A stretch of DNA of 64,000 nt from Oceanospirillum sp048265165 (GCF_048265165.1 NZ_JBLXCD010000006.1:152109-216108); one strand, 5' to 3'. Positions 1 to 8,672 are shown, numbered from the stretch's first letter. The notes: generated from the sequence alone by a model not told the origin. Numbers and translations: made by a program.

Positions 1-440
1 ATGAGATAGGGTGGATGCTCCGGAGCGATCTCCCGTCCATTGATTTTCATATACGGCTCTTAGCGCTCCCGGATTTCGCAGTCATGTCATTAAATGTTGT
101 CGAACTTAATAAAACTTTACAGAGAATGTACTCTGAGACGCTTTACTAATGCAAGAAGTTGTTGATGATGAAATCAAACAAAATCTGACTTTTATCTACA
201 TGTAACCTAAAGGGAGAGCTTTTTGATTATTGTGCATGGCATTAATTGAGTAGTAAGTCTATCAATGGGTGAGGGCGTGGATTGACCTGTGATGAGGCGA
301 GGGATCTGACCTATAAAGGTTAAGGTTTATCGAGGAGTTTTCTTGCACTTGTATGTGCTTTGGATAATCCTGTTGTCTCATTTTATCACCGCTATTGATC
401 CGTCCTGAGCATCAGGCGAAATGATTAAGGATTAAGTGTT
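1..440. other. Left-edge non-coding stretch
   Basis: No convincing coding region or RNA gene is seen in these 440 bases. The sequence is moderately AT-rich with stops in every frame, and it contains the upstream region of the DUF3224 gene. It may hold the end of a gene cut off at the window edge, but nothing is recognisable. Confidence 0.5.
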
Positions 441-890
441 ATGCAGATCACTGGAAAATTTAATGTTGCCCTCAATCCTCTGGATATTACGTCAGAAAGT
501 GCGGACGGTATGGCGCTGGGGCGTATGTCCGTTGATAAACAGTTTTTTGGTGAGCTGGCTGCTGTCAGTAAAGGGGAAATGTTAAGTGCACTGACACCCA
601 CACGTGGCTCTGCGGGTTATGTGGCGATTGAGCAGGTGACCGGTACGCTGCAAGGGAAAACCGGGAGTTTTGTACTGCAGCATTTCGGGCTGATGGATCG
701 TGGTTACGATAAACTGATTCTGGAAGTGGTACCGGATTCCGCCACCGGTGAGCTGAAAGGCTTAAAAGGCTGCATGAAGATCCGTATCGAAGAGGGCGAA
801 CAGCACTTCTATGATTTTGATTTTTATCTGCCGGGGCTGACGGATGCTGATGAAGTTGATGGCGCTGAAGAAACTGATGCCAAGGCTTAA
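441..890 (+). CDS. DUF3224 family protein
   Basis: A 149-residue soluble protein with no signal peptide. It matches the remembered DUF3224 pattern: a GEMLSA stretch near residue 45, then GSAGYVAIEQVTGTLQGK, a GSFVLQH strand around residue 75, and a VVPDSATGELKGL motif near residue 100. DUF3224 proteins are small beta-barrel-like proteins of unknown function. The C-terminal tail (last 15 residues) is acidic. The gene is monocistronic: a strong bidirectional hairpin terminator separates it from convergent purK. Family assignment is fairly confident; its biochemical role is unknown. Confidence 0.8.
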   Translation: MQITGKFNVALNPLDITSESADGMALGRMSVDKQFFGELAAVSKGEMLSALTPTRGSAGYVAIEQVTGTLQGKTGSFVLQHFGLMDRGYDKLILEVVPDSATGELKGLKGCMKIRIEEGEQHFYDFDFYLPGLTDADEVDGAEETDAKA

Positions 891-923
891 CAATCGCTGG
901 TATCGATGCCGGAAGACAGCCAT

Positions 924-956
924 AAAAAAACCGAACTCATCGAGTTCGGTTTTTTT
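924..956. terminator. Bidirectional rho-independent terminator
   Basis: The arms ccgaactc and gagttcgg form a perfect stem flanked by a run of A on the left and T on the right. It therefore works in both directions, ending the DUF3224 gene (plus) and the purE-purK operon (minus). Confidence 0.9.
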
Positions 957-980
957 GCTTAACGCAGTGACACGTAAGGC

Positions 981-2096
981 TTACCCTTCCGGATAAACCT
1001 TCTCCAGTGTGGCGTTAATCTGGGCATCCAGATCTTGGTAGCTGTCCGCGACCAGATTGATATGGCCCATCTTGCGGCCTGGGCGCAGGCTCTTGCCGTA
1101 GCTGTGCAGCTGCTGGTCGCTGTTGACCAGAACACTGTTGTCCATTTCAACACCCAGCAGGTTCACCATGCCGGTGATCTTCATCGCCTGAGTATTACCC
1201 AGCGGTAGGCCAGTGATGGCGCGAATGTGGTTGTTGAACTGGCTGCTGATGCAACCCAGCTGTGTCCAGTGACCGGAGTTGTGTACGCGCGGTGCCATCT
1301 CGTTAACCACCAGATGCTCTTTGCCATCAAGGTCGGTAACAAAGAACTCAATGGCTAGAATGCCCACATAGTTGGATGCCGCCAGTAGTTTGTTGGCGAT
1401 CTCTTCCGCCTGCTGCTGTAGTTCCGGTGTCAGGTTCGGTGCCGGAGCCTTAGAGGTCAGCAGGGTGCCGTCCCGGTGCAGGTTTTCGGTCAGCGGGTAG
1501 AAGCAGCTTTCACCTTCGGCGTTGCGAACGGCGATCATGGACACTTCACGCTTGAAGTTAACAAAACCTTCCAGCACACAGTCAAGATTGCACACCTCTT
1601 CATCCAGAGCGGCAGCGTCTTCCGCACTTTTGATGCGCCACTGGCCGTAGCCGTCGTAGCCGCCGGTGCAGGTTTTCAGAATCGCCGGATAGCCGATGGC
1701 GTCCAGTGCCGCCAGAATCTCCTGGCGGTTGCCGGTGCGACGGTAAGGCGCAACATCAACACCCTGTTCGTTCACCCAGCTTTTTTCCAGGCCGCGGTGG
1801 CGGCAGGTTTCCAGCATTTTCGGATCAGGATAAACCGGGCAGAACGCCTGCAGCGCTTTAAGACGATCCGTATCAACCGCTTCTTTCTCAACGGTGATCA
1901 CGTCCGGCTCGCCTAACGCTTTGTAAAGGGCTTCTGCTTCCGGATACTCTTCATCGTAGATCACATCGCCAAGACTGGTGATAGGGTCAAGGGAATCACC
2001 TTGCTGCACCAGATAGCTGAACTGAATGCCCATAGGCCAGGCAGACAACGCCATCATGCGAGCCAATTGGCCGCTACCGACAACGGCAACTTTCAT
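981..2096 (-). CDS. purK: N5-carboxyaminoimidazole ribonucleotide synthase
   Basis: PurK uses ATP and bicarbonate to convert AIR to N5-CAIR in purine synthesis; PurE then uses the product. The 371-residue protein has the ATP-grasp layout: nucleotide-binding-like start GSGQLARM (residues 7-14), the glycine-rich ATP-grasp loop GGYDGYGQ (145-152), and a C-terminal NEMAPRVHNSGHWT segment typical of PurK. Length is normal for the family (about 355-380). It lies 125 bases downstream of purE on the same strand, with two hairpins in the gap, so it is probably co-transcribed. The start GSGQLARM in place of the more usual GGGQLGRM is a mild divergence. Confidence 0.93.
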   Translation of the reverse strand: MKVAVVGSGQLARMMALSAWPMGIQFSYLVQQGDSLDPITSLGDVIYDEEYPEAEALYKALGEPDVITVEKEAVDTDRLKALQAFCPVYPDPKMLETCRHRGLEKSWVNEQGVDVAPYRRTGNRQEILAALDAIGYPAILKTCTGGYDGYGQWRIKSAEDAAALDEEVCNLDCVLEGFVNFKREVSMIAVRNAEGESCFYPLTENLHRDGTLLTSKAPAPNLTPELQQQAEEIANKLLAASNYVGILAIEFFVTDLDGKEHLVVNEMAPRVHNSGHWTQLGCISSQFNNHIRAITGLPLGNTQAMKITGMVNLLGVEMDNSVLVNSDQQLHSYGKSLRPGRKMGHINLVADSYQDLDAQINATLEKVYPEG

Positions 2097-2163
2097 ACGT
2101 TAATCCTCAAACTTGCATGATGACTCATGCTTTGCATTCTAAAACCTTAATCCTGGTGGCCGC

Positions 2164-2213
2164 AGGCCTATTTTATTAGGCCTCAACCACAAGCGGACGC
2201 CAGGGCGTCCGCT
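2164..2213 (-). repeat. Two hairpins in the purE-purK gap
   Basis: Two perfect inverted repeats lie between purE and purK: aggcct/aggcct around 2164-2183, and agcggacgc/gcgtccgct at 2192-2213 with a 4-base loop. Neither has a downstream T-run on the minus strand, so they look like transcript-stabilising or processing hairpins, not full terminators. Confidence 0.6.
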
Positions 2214-2221
2214 GCAGAGAA

Positions 2222-2710
2222 TCAGTCCGTGATCAGCTCGAAGGCCACGCCGTCTGTCTGCTTCTTGCGGAAGGCGATCAGACGCTCACGCAGAGCATCG
2301 TCTTTCATTGCCAGCATCTGAGCCGCCATCAGGCCCGCATTATAAGCACCGGCTTCACCAATCGCCTGAGTGCAAACCGCAACACCCCGTGGCATCTGTA
2401 CGATAGAGAGGAGGCTATCCATGCCTTTAAGATAGCGGCTGGCAACAGGCACGGCCACAACAGGCAAGTGGGTTTCAGCGGCGATCATGCCCGGCAAGTG
2501 AGCTGCACCACCGGCACCGGCGATAATGACTTCGGTGCCTTCTTCGTGGGCACGGGTTGCAAACTCAACCAGTCGCTGTGGGGTTCGGTGGGCAGAAACA
2601 ACACCTGCAACATATTCAACGCCCAGCGCTTCTAAAGGCTTGGTGGCTTCCTGCATGGTGGCCCAGTCGGACTGAGAACCCATTACGATGGTGACTTTAG
2701 CAAATTTCAT
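2222..2710 (-). CDS. purE: N5-carboxyaminoimidazole ribonucleotide mutase
   Basis: Class I PurE moves the carboxyl group of N5-CAIR to give CAIR, the step after PurK. The 162-residue protein carries the class I signatures MGSQSDW (10-16), SAHRTPQR (near 39-46) and AGAGGAAHLPGM (near 65-76), and has the usual length. The start ATG at 2710 is preceded by an AGAGC/GGAGAG-type ribosome site. It is the first gene of the purE-purK operon and sits behind an unusually long, structured leader (see the separate entry), which is the obvious place for regulation. Confidence 0.96.
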   Translation of the reverse strand: MKFAKVTIVMGSQSDWATMQEATKPLEALGVEYVAGVVSAHRTPQRLVEFATRAHEEGTEVIIAGAGGAAHLPGMIAAETHLPVVAVPVASRYLKGMDSLLSIVQMPRGVAVCTQAIGEAGAYNAGLMAAQMLAMKDDALRERLIAFRKKQTDGVAFELITD

Positions 2711-2736
2711 TACGGTAGCTCTCCGTTTTTATAGTG

Positions 2737-2966
2737 CAGCCCGACCAGCAACCCGTTCTTAAGTCTCTATCCAGAACTCTTTTTTAAGAGTTAAGAAACT
2801 TTAAAAACAATAGCAGCAAGACCTGATCCATCTTGGATAAGGTCGCTGACATAAAGTACGGGCTGAAAATAAAGCTGTTTGTCATAACCAACCTGCCCCT
2901 GTGGGCGATCTGTCGTCTGGCAGGTTTAAGGTATTCCTGACAGCGGGGTTGGTTCAGCGAAAAAGA
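2737..2966 (-). ncRNA. Candidate structured leader of purE-purK
   Basis: The roughly 255 bases upstream of purE can fold into nested helices. The segments 2737-2743 and 2859-2865 pair perfectly (7 bp) and enclose two hairpins: 2775-2792 (7-bp stem) and 2814-2848 (4+11 bp with an AA bulge and one mismatch). Upstream, 2886-2893 pairs perfectly with 2947-2954, and a competing 8-bp stem joins 2890-2897 with 2919-2926. A weak -10 (CATAAT on the minus strand, 2975-2980) would place the transcript start near 2968. It fits no known purine riboswitch that I recognise. RNA function is an inference from pairing only. Confidence 0.45.
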
Positions 2967-3028
2967 GGCGCACTATTATGCCCTAATTTGAGAAGAGATA
3001 AAAATTATTCTGTTTTTAGGTTAAAGCA

Positions 3029-3050
3029 GGAACAGGCGTTGGCCTGTTCC
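3029..3050 (-). terminator. Hairpin after carbonic anhydrase gene
   Basis: A perfect 9-bp stem (ggaacaggc/gcctgttcc) with a 4-base loop lies just past the carbonic anhydrase stop codon on the minus strand. The T-run that follows is weak, so termination may be partial. Confidence 0.5.
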
Positions 3051-3073
3051 CGGTAGGGTTTGGCGATATCAAA

Positions 3074-3736
3074 TCAGTTCTGAAGCCGCTCAATCAGGGC
3101 AGCGTACTGCTGTTCGAACTCATGGAACTCAGTGTCGTTATGGTTGCAGCAGCGCACGCCTCCAGTTTTGATATTGTAGATCCAGCCATGGATATCAACC
3201 TTGCCGGTAGCCAGTTTTGCCGCGACAGCCGGGTGGGTGCGGATATGCTGGACTTGCTGCAGTACGTTTTGCTCAATCGCTTCGTCCAGATGCTCGTGGC
3301 CGATACATTCATTGTGGCCGATATCGTGGCGTTCACGCACAATCTCCATGGCGGACCGGCAGTGGCCAAGCCACTCTTTAACATGAGGCAGGCCGTCCAG
3401 AGCATTCATATTCAGAGCGCCTTTGATGGCACCGCAGTCGGTATGGCCACAGATGATGATGTGACGCACCCCTAAAACAGCAACGGCGTACTCTACAGAA
3501 GCGGTCATACCTCCTGTCTCGTTGCTGTGTGGCGGGATAATGTTGCCAGCATTACGACAGATAAAAAGGTCGCCGGGAACCGTTCCTGTCATCAGATTCG
3601 GATCGATACGGGAATCGGAGCAGGTAATAAAGAGAACATCCGGGCTTTGGCCGGAAGCCAAAGTACCAAACAGATCTTTATGTTCAGGGTACACATTCTG
3701 GCGAAAATTGAGCACGCCCTTAACAATTTTATCCAC
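3074..3736 (-). CDS. Beta-class carbonic anhydrase
   Basis: A 220-residue cytoplasmic zinc enzyme interconverting CO2 and bicarbonate. The zinc ligands are visible: Cys39 in CSDSR (39-43, with the Asp41-Arg43 dyad) and His98/Cys101 in CGHTDCG. The pattern of residues resembles CynT as much as Can, so no symbol is given. It stands opposite a CbbR-like LysR regulator (4009-4977) with palindromic operator-like sites between them, which suggests CO2- or metabolite-dependent control. It lies close to purK, a bicarbonate-using enzyme, but on its own transcript. Confidence 0.95.
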   Translation of the reverse strand: MDKIVKGVLNFRQNVYPEHKDLFGTLASGQSPDVLFITCSDSRIDPNLMTGTVPGDLFICRNAGNIIPPHSNETGGMTASVEYAVAVLGVRHIIICGHTDCGAIKGALNMNALDGLPHVKEWLGHCRSAMEIVRERHDIGHNECIGHEHLDEAIEQNVLQQVQHIRTHPAVAAKLATGKVDIHGWIYNIKTGGVRCCNHNDTEFHEFEQQYAALIERLQN

Positions 3737-3893
3737 GCTGAGCCATCTCCAATGGTTGTTATTATCTTATCGCGGGTGGCACCCGTTTGCTGTTTAAGTG
3801 CCGTTCGTCAGTTTAGCTTAGTCTTTACCGCATTAACTGAAGCGGAAAAGTGCAATCTGCAATTTGTGGCGACATTCTCTATCAGGTAGAGGA

Positions 3894-3939
3894 TAGATAA
3901 AAATAGATATTATCTAGTTATTGTATAGATGTTTATCTA
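3894..3939. promoter_or_regulatory. Putative LysR operator in divergent promoter
   Basis: Two perfect palindromes, TAGATATTATCTA (3904-3916) and TAGAT-N4-ATCTA (3926-3939), lie 22 bases apart, that is two helical turns, with a further TAGATA half-site at 3894. This is the expected arrangement of LysR recognition and activation sites between a regulator gene and its divergent target. Confidence 0.65.
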
Positions 3940-4008
3940 ACATAGGGTTTGTTCATTTTCGCTGACTAAAAGTAGCGGCTATTGTTTTGATCGCTCAGGG
4001 GAGAGGTT

Positions 4009-4977
4009 GTGAAAGAGTCCAGAACTCAGGCCCGGGTAGGGACTTTGCGCCAGTTAGAGATTTTATTGGCGGTTTATCATTCAGGCAGTATTAGTGGCGC
4101 AGCAAAAAAATTGCATCTGACGCAGCCGACGGTTTCTATGCAGCTCAGGAAGTTGTCAGAGGGAATGTCGATGCCGCTTTATTATCAGGTTGGGCGTAAA
4201 CTGAATCTGACAGAAGCGGGTGAGGCTGCGGTTAAAACCGCTATTGAGGTGCTGGGCTGTTTTGAACGCCTTGATATGCAGTTGGCGGGTCTGAAAGGCT
4301 TGATGGCAGGTACTTTAAATTTGGCCATTGTGACCACAGCAAAATACTTTATCCCCCATCTGATCGGGGATTTTAGCCGAAAATTCCCTCAGATCGATGG
4401 TCGTTTCCACGTGGGGAATCGCCAGCAGATTATTCAGCGACTCCGTTCCGGGGAAGATGATTTCTATGTGTTCAGCCATCCGCCTGATAGCGACAAACTG
4501 GATATGATGGCGCTGTTGCCTAACCGATTGCAGGCAATTTCACCCTTGGATCATCCGCTGGCGGCGGGTGCACCTGAACAACAGGTTTCGTTGGAGGCTT
4601 TTTGTCAGGCGCCATTTCTGATGCGGGAGGAGGGGTCGGGAACCCGTCATGCAATTGAAGTTCATCTGACCCGCTTAGGCTTGGCACCTAATATCCGTAT
4701 GACCATAGAGAGTAACGAAGCGATCAAGCACTCGGTGATGTCTGGACTGGGGGTTTCTGTGCTGTCAGAGCACACGTTGGCGTTTGGTGAGCAGCAGGGG
4801 CTGGCGGTGCTGAATGTGGAGCATCTGCCGATCGTAACCCACTGGTATCTGGCCTGGCTGAAGGATAAACCGCTATCGCCGGTGGCAAGTGCTTTTCTTG
4901 ATTACATCAAACAGCCAGGGCGTGAAGGGATCGATTGGCAGGAATCTTCTGACCCTCTCAATGGGGTTTTGTTTTGA
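4009..4977 (+). CDS. LysR-family regulator, CbbR/CmpR-like
   Basis: A 322-residue LysR-type regulator. The winged helix-turn-helix covers residues 14-72 (LRQLEILLAVYHSGSISGAA then LTQPTVSMQLRKL), followed by the co-inducer-binding domain. The N-terminal wording matches the CbbR/CmpR/CynR group, which often controls carbon-fixation and carbonic-anhydrase genes. The GTG start has a strong GGGGAGAGG ribosome site. It is divergent from the carbonic anhydrase gene with palindromic sites between them, so that gene is its likely target; this is inference from position. Confidence 0.88.
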   Translation: MKESRTQARVGTLRQLEILLAVYHSGSISGAAKKLHLTQPTVSMQLRKLSEGMSMPLYYQVGRKLNLTEAGEAAVKTAIEVLGCFERLDMQLAGLKGLMAGTLNLAIVTTAKYFIPHLIGDFSRKFPQIDGRFHVGNRQQIIQRLRSGEDDFYVFSHPPDSDKLDMMALLPNRLQAISPLDHPLAAGAPEQQVSLEAFCQAPFLMREEGSGTRHAIEVHLTRLGLAPNIRMTIESNEAIKHSVMSGLGVSVLSEHTLAFGEQQGLAVLNVEHLPIVTHWYLAWLKDKPLSPVASAFLDYIKQPGREGIDWQESSDPLNGVLF

Positions 4978-5189
4978 GTATAAAGCTTGCCCAGTTACGT
5001 CGGTTTGTGGATTTTAACAAAATGTGTCCTGGGCTGCTCAGCCGAACTGGGCCATAGATGACAGAAGCAGGCGACAGGTGACGGCGAAAGAGAAGCAAGA
5101 TCGCTGCGTAGTATTCCCTTATTACACCTTGTATGGCTGATTATGATTCACTAGAGACGCCATAATCTATTTTAATAAGGAGAATAAAA

Positions 5190-5747
5190 ATGGCTAAAGT
5201 ACTGATGATTACCGGTGACTTTGTTGAAGATTATGAAAACATGGTGCCATTTCAGGCTCTGATCGCAATGGGGCATGAGGTCAGCGCAGTCTGCCCGAAC
5301 AAAAAAGCGGGCGATACGATTTCAACCTCTATCCATGACTTTGAGGGTGATCAAACTTATACCGAGAAGCGCGGGCATAATTTTGTTTTAAATGCTGATT
5401 TTGAAAGCGTTAAAATGAGTGACTACGACGCGCTGTACTTACCCGGTGGACGGGCACCTGAATACCTGAGATTAAACCCAGCCGTTATCCAGCTGATCCA
5501 GCAATTCTTTGAAGCTGATAAGCCTGTTGCTGCAGTCTGTCATGGTGCTCAGTTATTAACTGCAGCCAATGTGATCGAAGGTAAAAAAGTCTCTGCTTAC
5601 CCCGCCTGCGAGCCAGAAGTGAAAATGGCCGGAGCAACCTACGTTGAGCTGCCGATGGATGACGCTGTCACGGATGGTAAGCTGGTAACAGCACCCGCTT
5701 GGCCGGCTCATCCTGCTATGCTAAAACAGTTTGTTGCTTTGTTTTAA
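5190..5747 (+). CDS. DJ-1/PfpI family protein
   Basis: A 185-residue class I glutamine-amidotransferase-like protein. The nucleophile elbow AVCHGAQ places the catalytic cysteine at residue 117, with a conserved acidic residue near the start (Glu14). Family members act as glyoxalase/deglycase-type or stress proteins, and the exact activity cannot be read from sequence. A good ribosome site (AAGGAG) precedes the ATG. A ribbon-helix-helix protein gene follows after 16 bases, so the two are probably one operon. Confidence 0.9.
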   Translation: MAKVLMITGDFVEDYENMVPFQALIAMGHEVSAVCPNKKAGDTISTSIHDFEGDQTYTEKRGHNFVLNADFESVKMSDYDALYLPGGRAPEYLRLNPAVIQLIQQFFEADKPVAAVCHGAQLLTAANVIEGKKVSAYPACEPEVKMAGATYVELPMDDAVTDGKLVTAPAWPAHPAMLKQFVALF

Positions 5748-5763
5748 CTAAAAGGTATTGCGT

Positions 5764-6138
5764 ATGTGCCAGCTCTTCATTAATGCAGATAGCCATCTGT
5801 GGTCCAGTCGAACTAAATCATTACGTATTGATGGCGTGGTGACTTCCATCCGTTTGGAAGAGTTTTTCTGGGAAATACTGGAGGAGGTGGCACATCGCGA
5901 TAGCATGACGGTGGGACAAATGATCAGTAAGTTGTATCTGGAATCTCTGGATGCTGAGCATGATATTGGCAACTTCACATCGTTTTTACGCGTTTGCTGT
6001 TCACGTTATCTATCACTGATTGCGGATGGTCAGTTAGAACGTGATGAAAATACGCCTCTGGGTACGGTTGATGCTGGCTCTATCCTGGAAAAAGAGAAAC
6101 ACACCCGAGGACTGCGTCAGTCACGCATCAGCCAATAA
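5764..6138 (+). CDS. Ribbon-helix-helix domain protein
   Basis: About 124 residues. The central part (SIRLEEFFWEILEEVAHR then SMTVGQMISKLY, residues 27-60) matches the RHH_4-type pattern of small DNA-binding or arylsulfotransferase-associated proteins. The ATG at 5764 is chosen because an AAAGG site lies 9 bases ahead; an upstream TTG at 5758 is the alternative. It sits right behind the PfpI gene and may regulate that operon. Confidence 0.75.
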   Translation: MCQLFINADSHLWSSRTKSLRIDGVVTSIRLEEFFWEILEEVAHRDSMTVGQMISKLYLESLDAEHDIGNFTSFLRVCCSRYLSLIADGQLERDENTPLGTVDAGSILEKEKHTRGLRQSRISQ

Positions 6139-6655
6139 CTGGCTTAGTACGTCATTTCTGCATTCTTATATAAGGGCGGTTCGTCAGCAGCTGCCTAAAG
6201 CACTGTCGCCCTTGGCAGACTTCAAATTTTCCCATCCTCTGCTGTTATGCCATTAACGGCGTTAATACGTGTGCGAGTATCTCAGGTCATGGGATAGTTT
6301 TGCATACAGGTGAAAGCTGTACTGAACGTTCTGAAGCGCAAATATCAGAGGTGGATGTATCTGCTGGAGTAACGGGGAGCTGGAATAAGCATGGCTGAGC
6401 ATCAAAAAAAAAGGCCTGAGTAAAAGGCTTATTTCAGAAAGTCGCTAAACCCTGCTCCGAAACTCGCCTTAAACTCTGGCCGATTGTGCTATTACTGGAA
6501 ACCGATTAACACCGTCAGACAAGCGTATGATTTGCCTCCAGAAGTGGTGCAAGATTAGTGTGCTTTACGGATAAGGTAAAATTGATATTTTTTCGTTTAC
6601 CTATAAGCTTTTACTTATAGTTTAATGTTCGTTGATGAGTGTTTAAGGGTGATGC
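6139..6655. other. Intergenic stretch without recognisable genes
   Basis: About 517 bases between the RHH gene and the next LysR gene. Only short, interrupted reading frames occur, including one at 6391-6558 that is broken by a stop at codon 11. An AT-rich segment at 6580-6630 probably contains the promoter of the downstream LysR gene. Confidence 0.5.
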
Positions 6656-7597
6656 ATGCCGCTATCGGTACACAAGCTGACGGGAAGACTGACATTCCGC
6701 CAGTTACAGGTCTTTAAAGCTGTTTATGAACAGCGTAGTTACAGCAAGGCGGGTGAGTTGCTTGGCCTGACTCAGCCTGCAGTGAGCAGTCAGGTGCGTC
6801 AGCTGGAACAAGCAGTGGATCAGCCTTTATTTGAATATGTGGGCCGCAGGCTTTTCAGTACGGCTGCGGCTGAGCGTTTAGCCGACAGCATTAATCATAT
6901 TTTTATTGAGCTTTCCAATCTTCAGACTGACCTGGGAGCATTAAAGGGAAATGTTGCCGGAGAGCTGCGGCTGGTGGCGGTGAGTACGGCGCAATATATG
7001 GTGCCTTATCTGTTGAAGGGGTTTCTGAATCTTCACCCTAAGATCAATGTCAGTGTAAAGGTGGTAAACCGGGCAACAGCGTTGCAACGGCTGCATGAGA
7101 ATACGGATGACCTGATTATTATGGGGATGGTGCCGGTTGACCGGGCTCTGGTGTCGTTGCCATTTCTTGATAATGAGTTGGTTCCTGTTGTACCTGAAGG
7201 GCATCCGCTGCTGTCACTGGATCGGGTTTCTCCGCAGCGCTTTCTAGACAGTCATCTTCTGGTCCGGGAACCTGGATCAGGTAGCCGTCTGGCTTTAGAG
7301 CAGCATTGCCAGCAGAAGCGTTTGAGGTTTAAGCCGGGTATGGAGCTGGGGTCAAATGACTCGGTTAAGCATGGTGTGATTGCAGGCTTGGGAGTTGGTG
7401 TGTTGCCCAGGTTGAGTATTCCGGCGGAGCTTGAGTTGGGCCGCCTGAAGGAGGTGTCTCTTGAGGGGTTTCCTTTGAGACGTGACTTTTGCGTGGTACA
7501 CCCTCAGGCGAAGCATCCGACGCCTGCGATGCAGGCATTTCTGGATTATGTGGGTGAGAACCGTGAAAGATTTGTTTCAGAGTTTCTTGGCGTATAA
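6656..7597 (+). CDS. LysR-family regulator, second CbbR-like copy
   Basis: A 313-residue LysR regulator with helix-turn-helix at residues 12-70 (LTFRQLQVFKAVYEQRSYSK, LTQPAVSSQVRQLE) and a typical effector domain. It shares the CbbR-like wording of the regulator at 4009 (for example REPGSGSR and SNDSVKHGVIAGLGVGVLP against REEGSGTR and SNEAIKHSVMSGLGVSVLS), so the two are paralogues within 3 kb. No divergent target gene is present; autoregulation or a remote target is likely. Confidence 0.88.
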   Translation: MPLSVHKLTGRLTFRQLQVFKAVYEQRSYSKAGELLGLTQPAVSSQVRQLEQAVDQPLFEYVGRRLFSTAAAERLADSINHIFIELSNLQTDLGALKGNVAGELRLVAVSTAQYMVPYLLKGFLNLHPKINVSVKVVNRATALQRLHENTDDLIIMGMVPVDRALVSLPFLDNELVPVVPEGHPLLSLDRVSPQRFLDSHLLVREPGSGSRLALEQHCQQKRLRFKPGMELGSNDSVKHGVIAGLGVGVLPRLSIPAELELGRLKEVSLEGFPLRRDFCVVHPQAKHPTPAMQAFLDYVGENRERFVSEFLGV

Positions 7598-7724
7598 ACT
7601 TGCGCGCTTCTTACTCAGGCCCGGATGGAAAACTGCTGTCCCAGTGGCCTGTTTTCTTTCAGATAAGGCCATGTCAGTGTGGTGCTGATATGGCTGTTAT
7701 GAAGTCTTTTTTGTGAGGCGTTTA

Positions 7725-8198
7725 ATGGGCGCAATGGGTTATATGAATACAATTCGCGCAGGTCGGCCGGATGATATGCAGGCTGTACTGGATATCTGGC
7801 TGACCACATCGGTTAAAGCGCATAGCTTTATCTCTGAAGCTTTCTGGCAGGATCAGTTACCGGAAATGGCTGAGGTCTATCTGCCGGCATCTAAGGTTTT
7901 TGTCTGTACGGATGATGACACCGGGCAGGTTACCGGGTTTGCTGCTCTGTATGATAACTCGCTGGCGGCGCTTTTTGTTCACCCGGATTTTCAGGGGAGA
8001 GGACAGGGCAAAGCGCTGTTACATCATGCGATAGCTTTCAATCGGACGCGTTTGTCGTTGACCGTTTATAAGGCTAATCAGCCCGCCATCGATTTTTATG
8101 TTGCCCAAGGGTTTGAAATTGAACGCCGGCAAACAGATCCTCATACCGGCGAGCCGGAATACCTGATGACGCATGTATTGGGCGGTCATTCGCGCTAG
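7725..8198 (+). CDS. GNAT N-acetyltransferase (YjaB/YiaC-like)
   Basis: A 157-residue acetyl-CoA-dependent N-acetyltransferase. The acetyl-CoA-binding motif A is VHPDFQGRGQGKALL (near residues 86-100), and motif B is KANQPAIDFYVAQGF. The layout resembles the YjaB/YiaC group. GTGAGG upstream supports the ATG at 7725, though the ATGs at 7734 and 7743 are possible. A decayed homologue lies 0.5 kb downstream (8673-9072). The substrate is unknown. Confidence 0.88.
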   Translation: MGAMGYMNTIRAGRPDDMQAVLDIWLTTSVKAHSFISEAFWQDQLPEMAEVYLPASKVFVCTDDDTGQVTGFAALYDNSLAALFVHPDFQGRGQGKALLHHAIAFNRTRLSLTVYKANQPAIDFYVAQGFEIERRQTDPHTGEPEYLMTHVLGGHSR

Positions 8199-8229
8199 TT
8201 AGTGGGTTCTTTGTTCAAAGGGAGTTGTT

Positions 8230-8643
8230 ATGGGATTGGTTATCGTACCCCTGATGCTGATGTGGTTTTGGGCCACCGGCTTATCATTACGAATCGGTTA
8301 TGTGCTGGCGGATGTGAGCGGCTTTTTCCCCTATGTGTTGTTATGCTTGTTGGCGGCGATTTCCGGCGGCTGGCTGTATTCCCGTCTGGTTATGGCGCGC
8401 CGAAAGTTCGAAAAAGAACTTTGGGCGTTTCAGTTGATGATCGACTTTACCCTCAACAAGTTCGCCCTTTCAGGTTACACCATTCTGGCAGGTATTTACC
8501 TCTTTACCGACCTGACCGTTACCGATGACAACCTGCTTAGCCTGATCTTTATCGGCACTCTGGTGCTGTCATCCGGCACCCTGCTTGGTGTGTTTACCAG
8601 TAATGCCTTTATGGATCGCCATAAGATTGAGCGGGCGTATTAG
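8230..8643 (+). CDS. Small integral membrane protein, unknown
   Basis: A 137-residue protein with about four hydrophobic segments (residues 2-25, 32-52, 75-95 and 98-125) and a charged loop ARRKFEKELW between the second and third. No family was recognised. The ATG has a GGGAG ribosome site. It sits between the intact GNAT gene and its decayed copy, possibly in one transcript with the former (31-base gap). Confidence 0.65.
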   Translation: MGLVIVPLMLMWFWATGLSLRIGYVLADVSGFFPYVLLCLLAAISGGWLYSRLVMARRKFEKELWAFQLMIDFTLNKFALSGYTILAGIYLFTDLTVTDDNLLSLIFIGTLVLSSGTLLGVFTSNAFMDRHKIERAY

Positions 8644-8672
8644 TCCTGACGATTTTCTGAATGGAATCAAAC

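Noticed and set aside
1476..1916. A 146-codon frame antisense to purK
   Set aside because: It lies wholly inside a well-supported gene on the other strand and shows no family features.
6391..6558. A 56-codon frame (MAEHQKKRPE, stop, then KAYFRKSLNP) downstream of a weak ribosome site
   Set aside because: It is broken by a TAA at codon 11 and has no recognisable family. It could be an old gene fragment, but coding cannot be supported.
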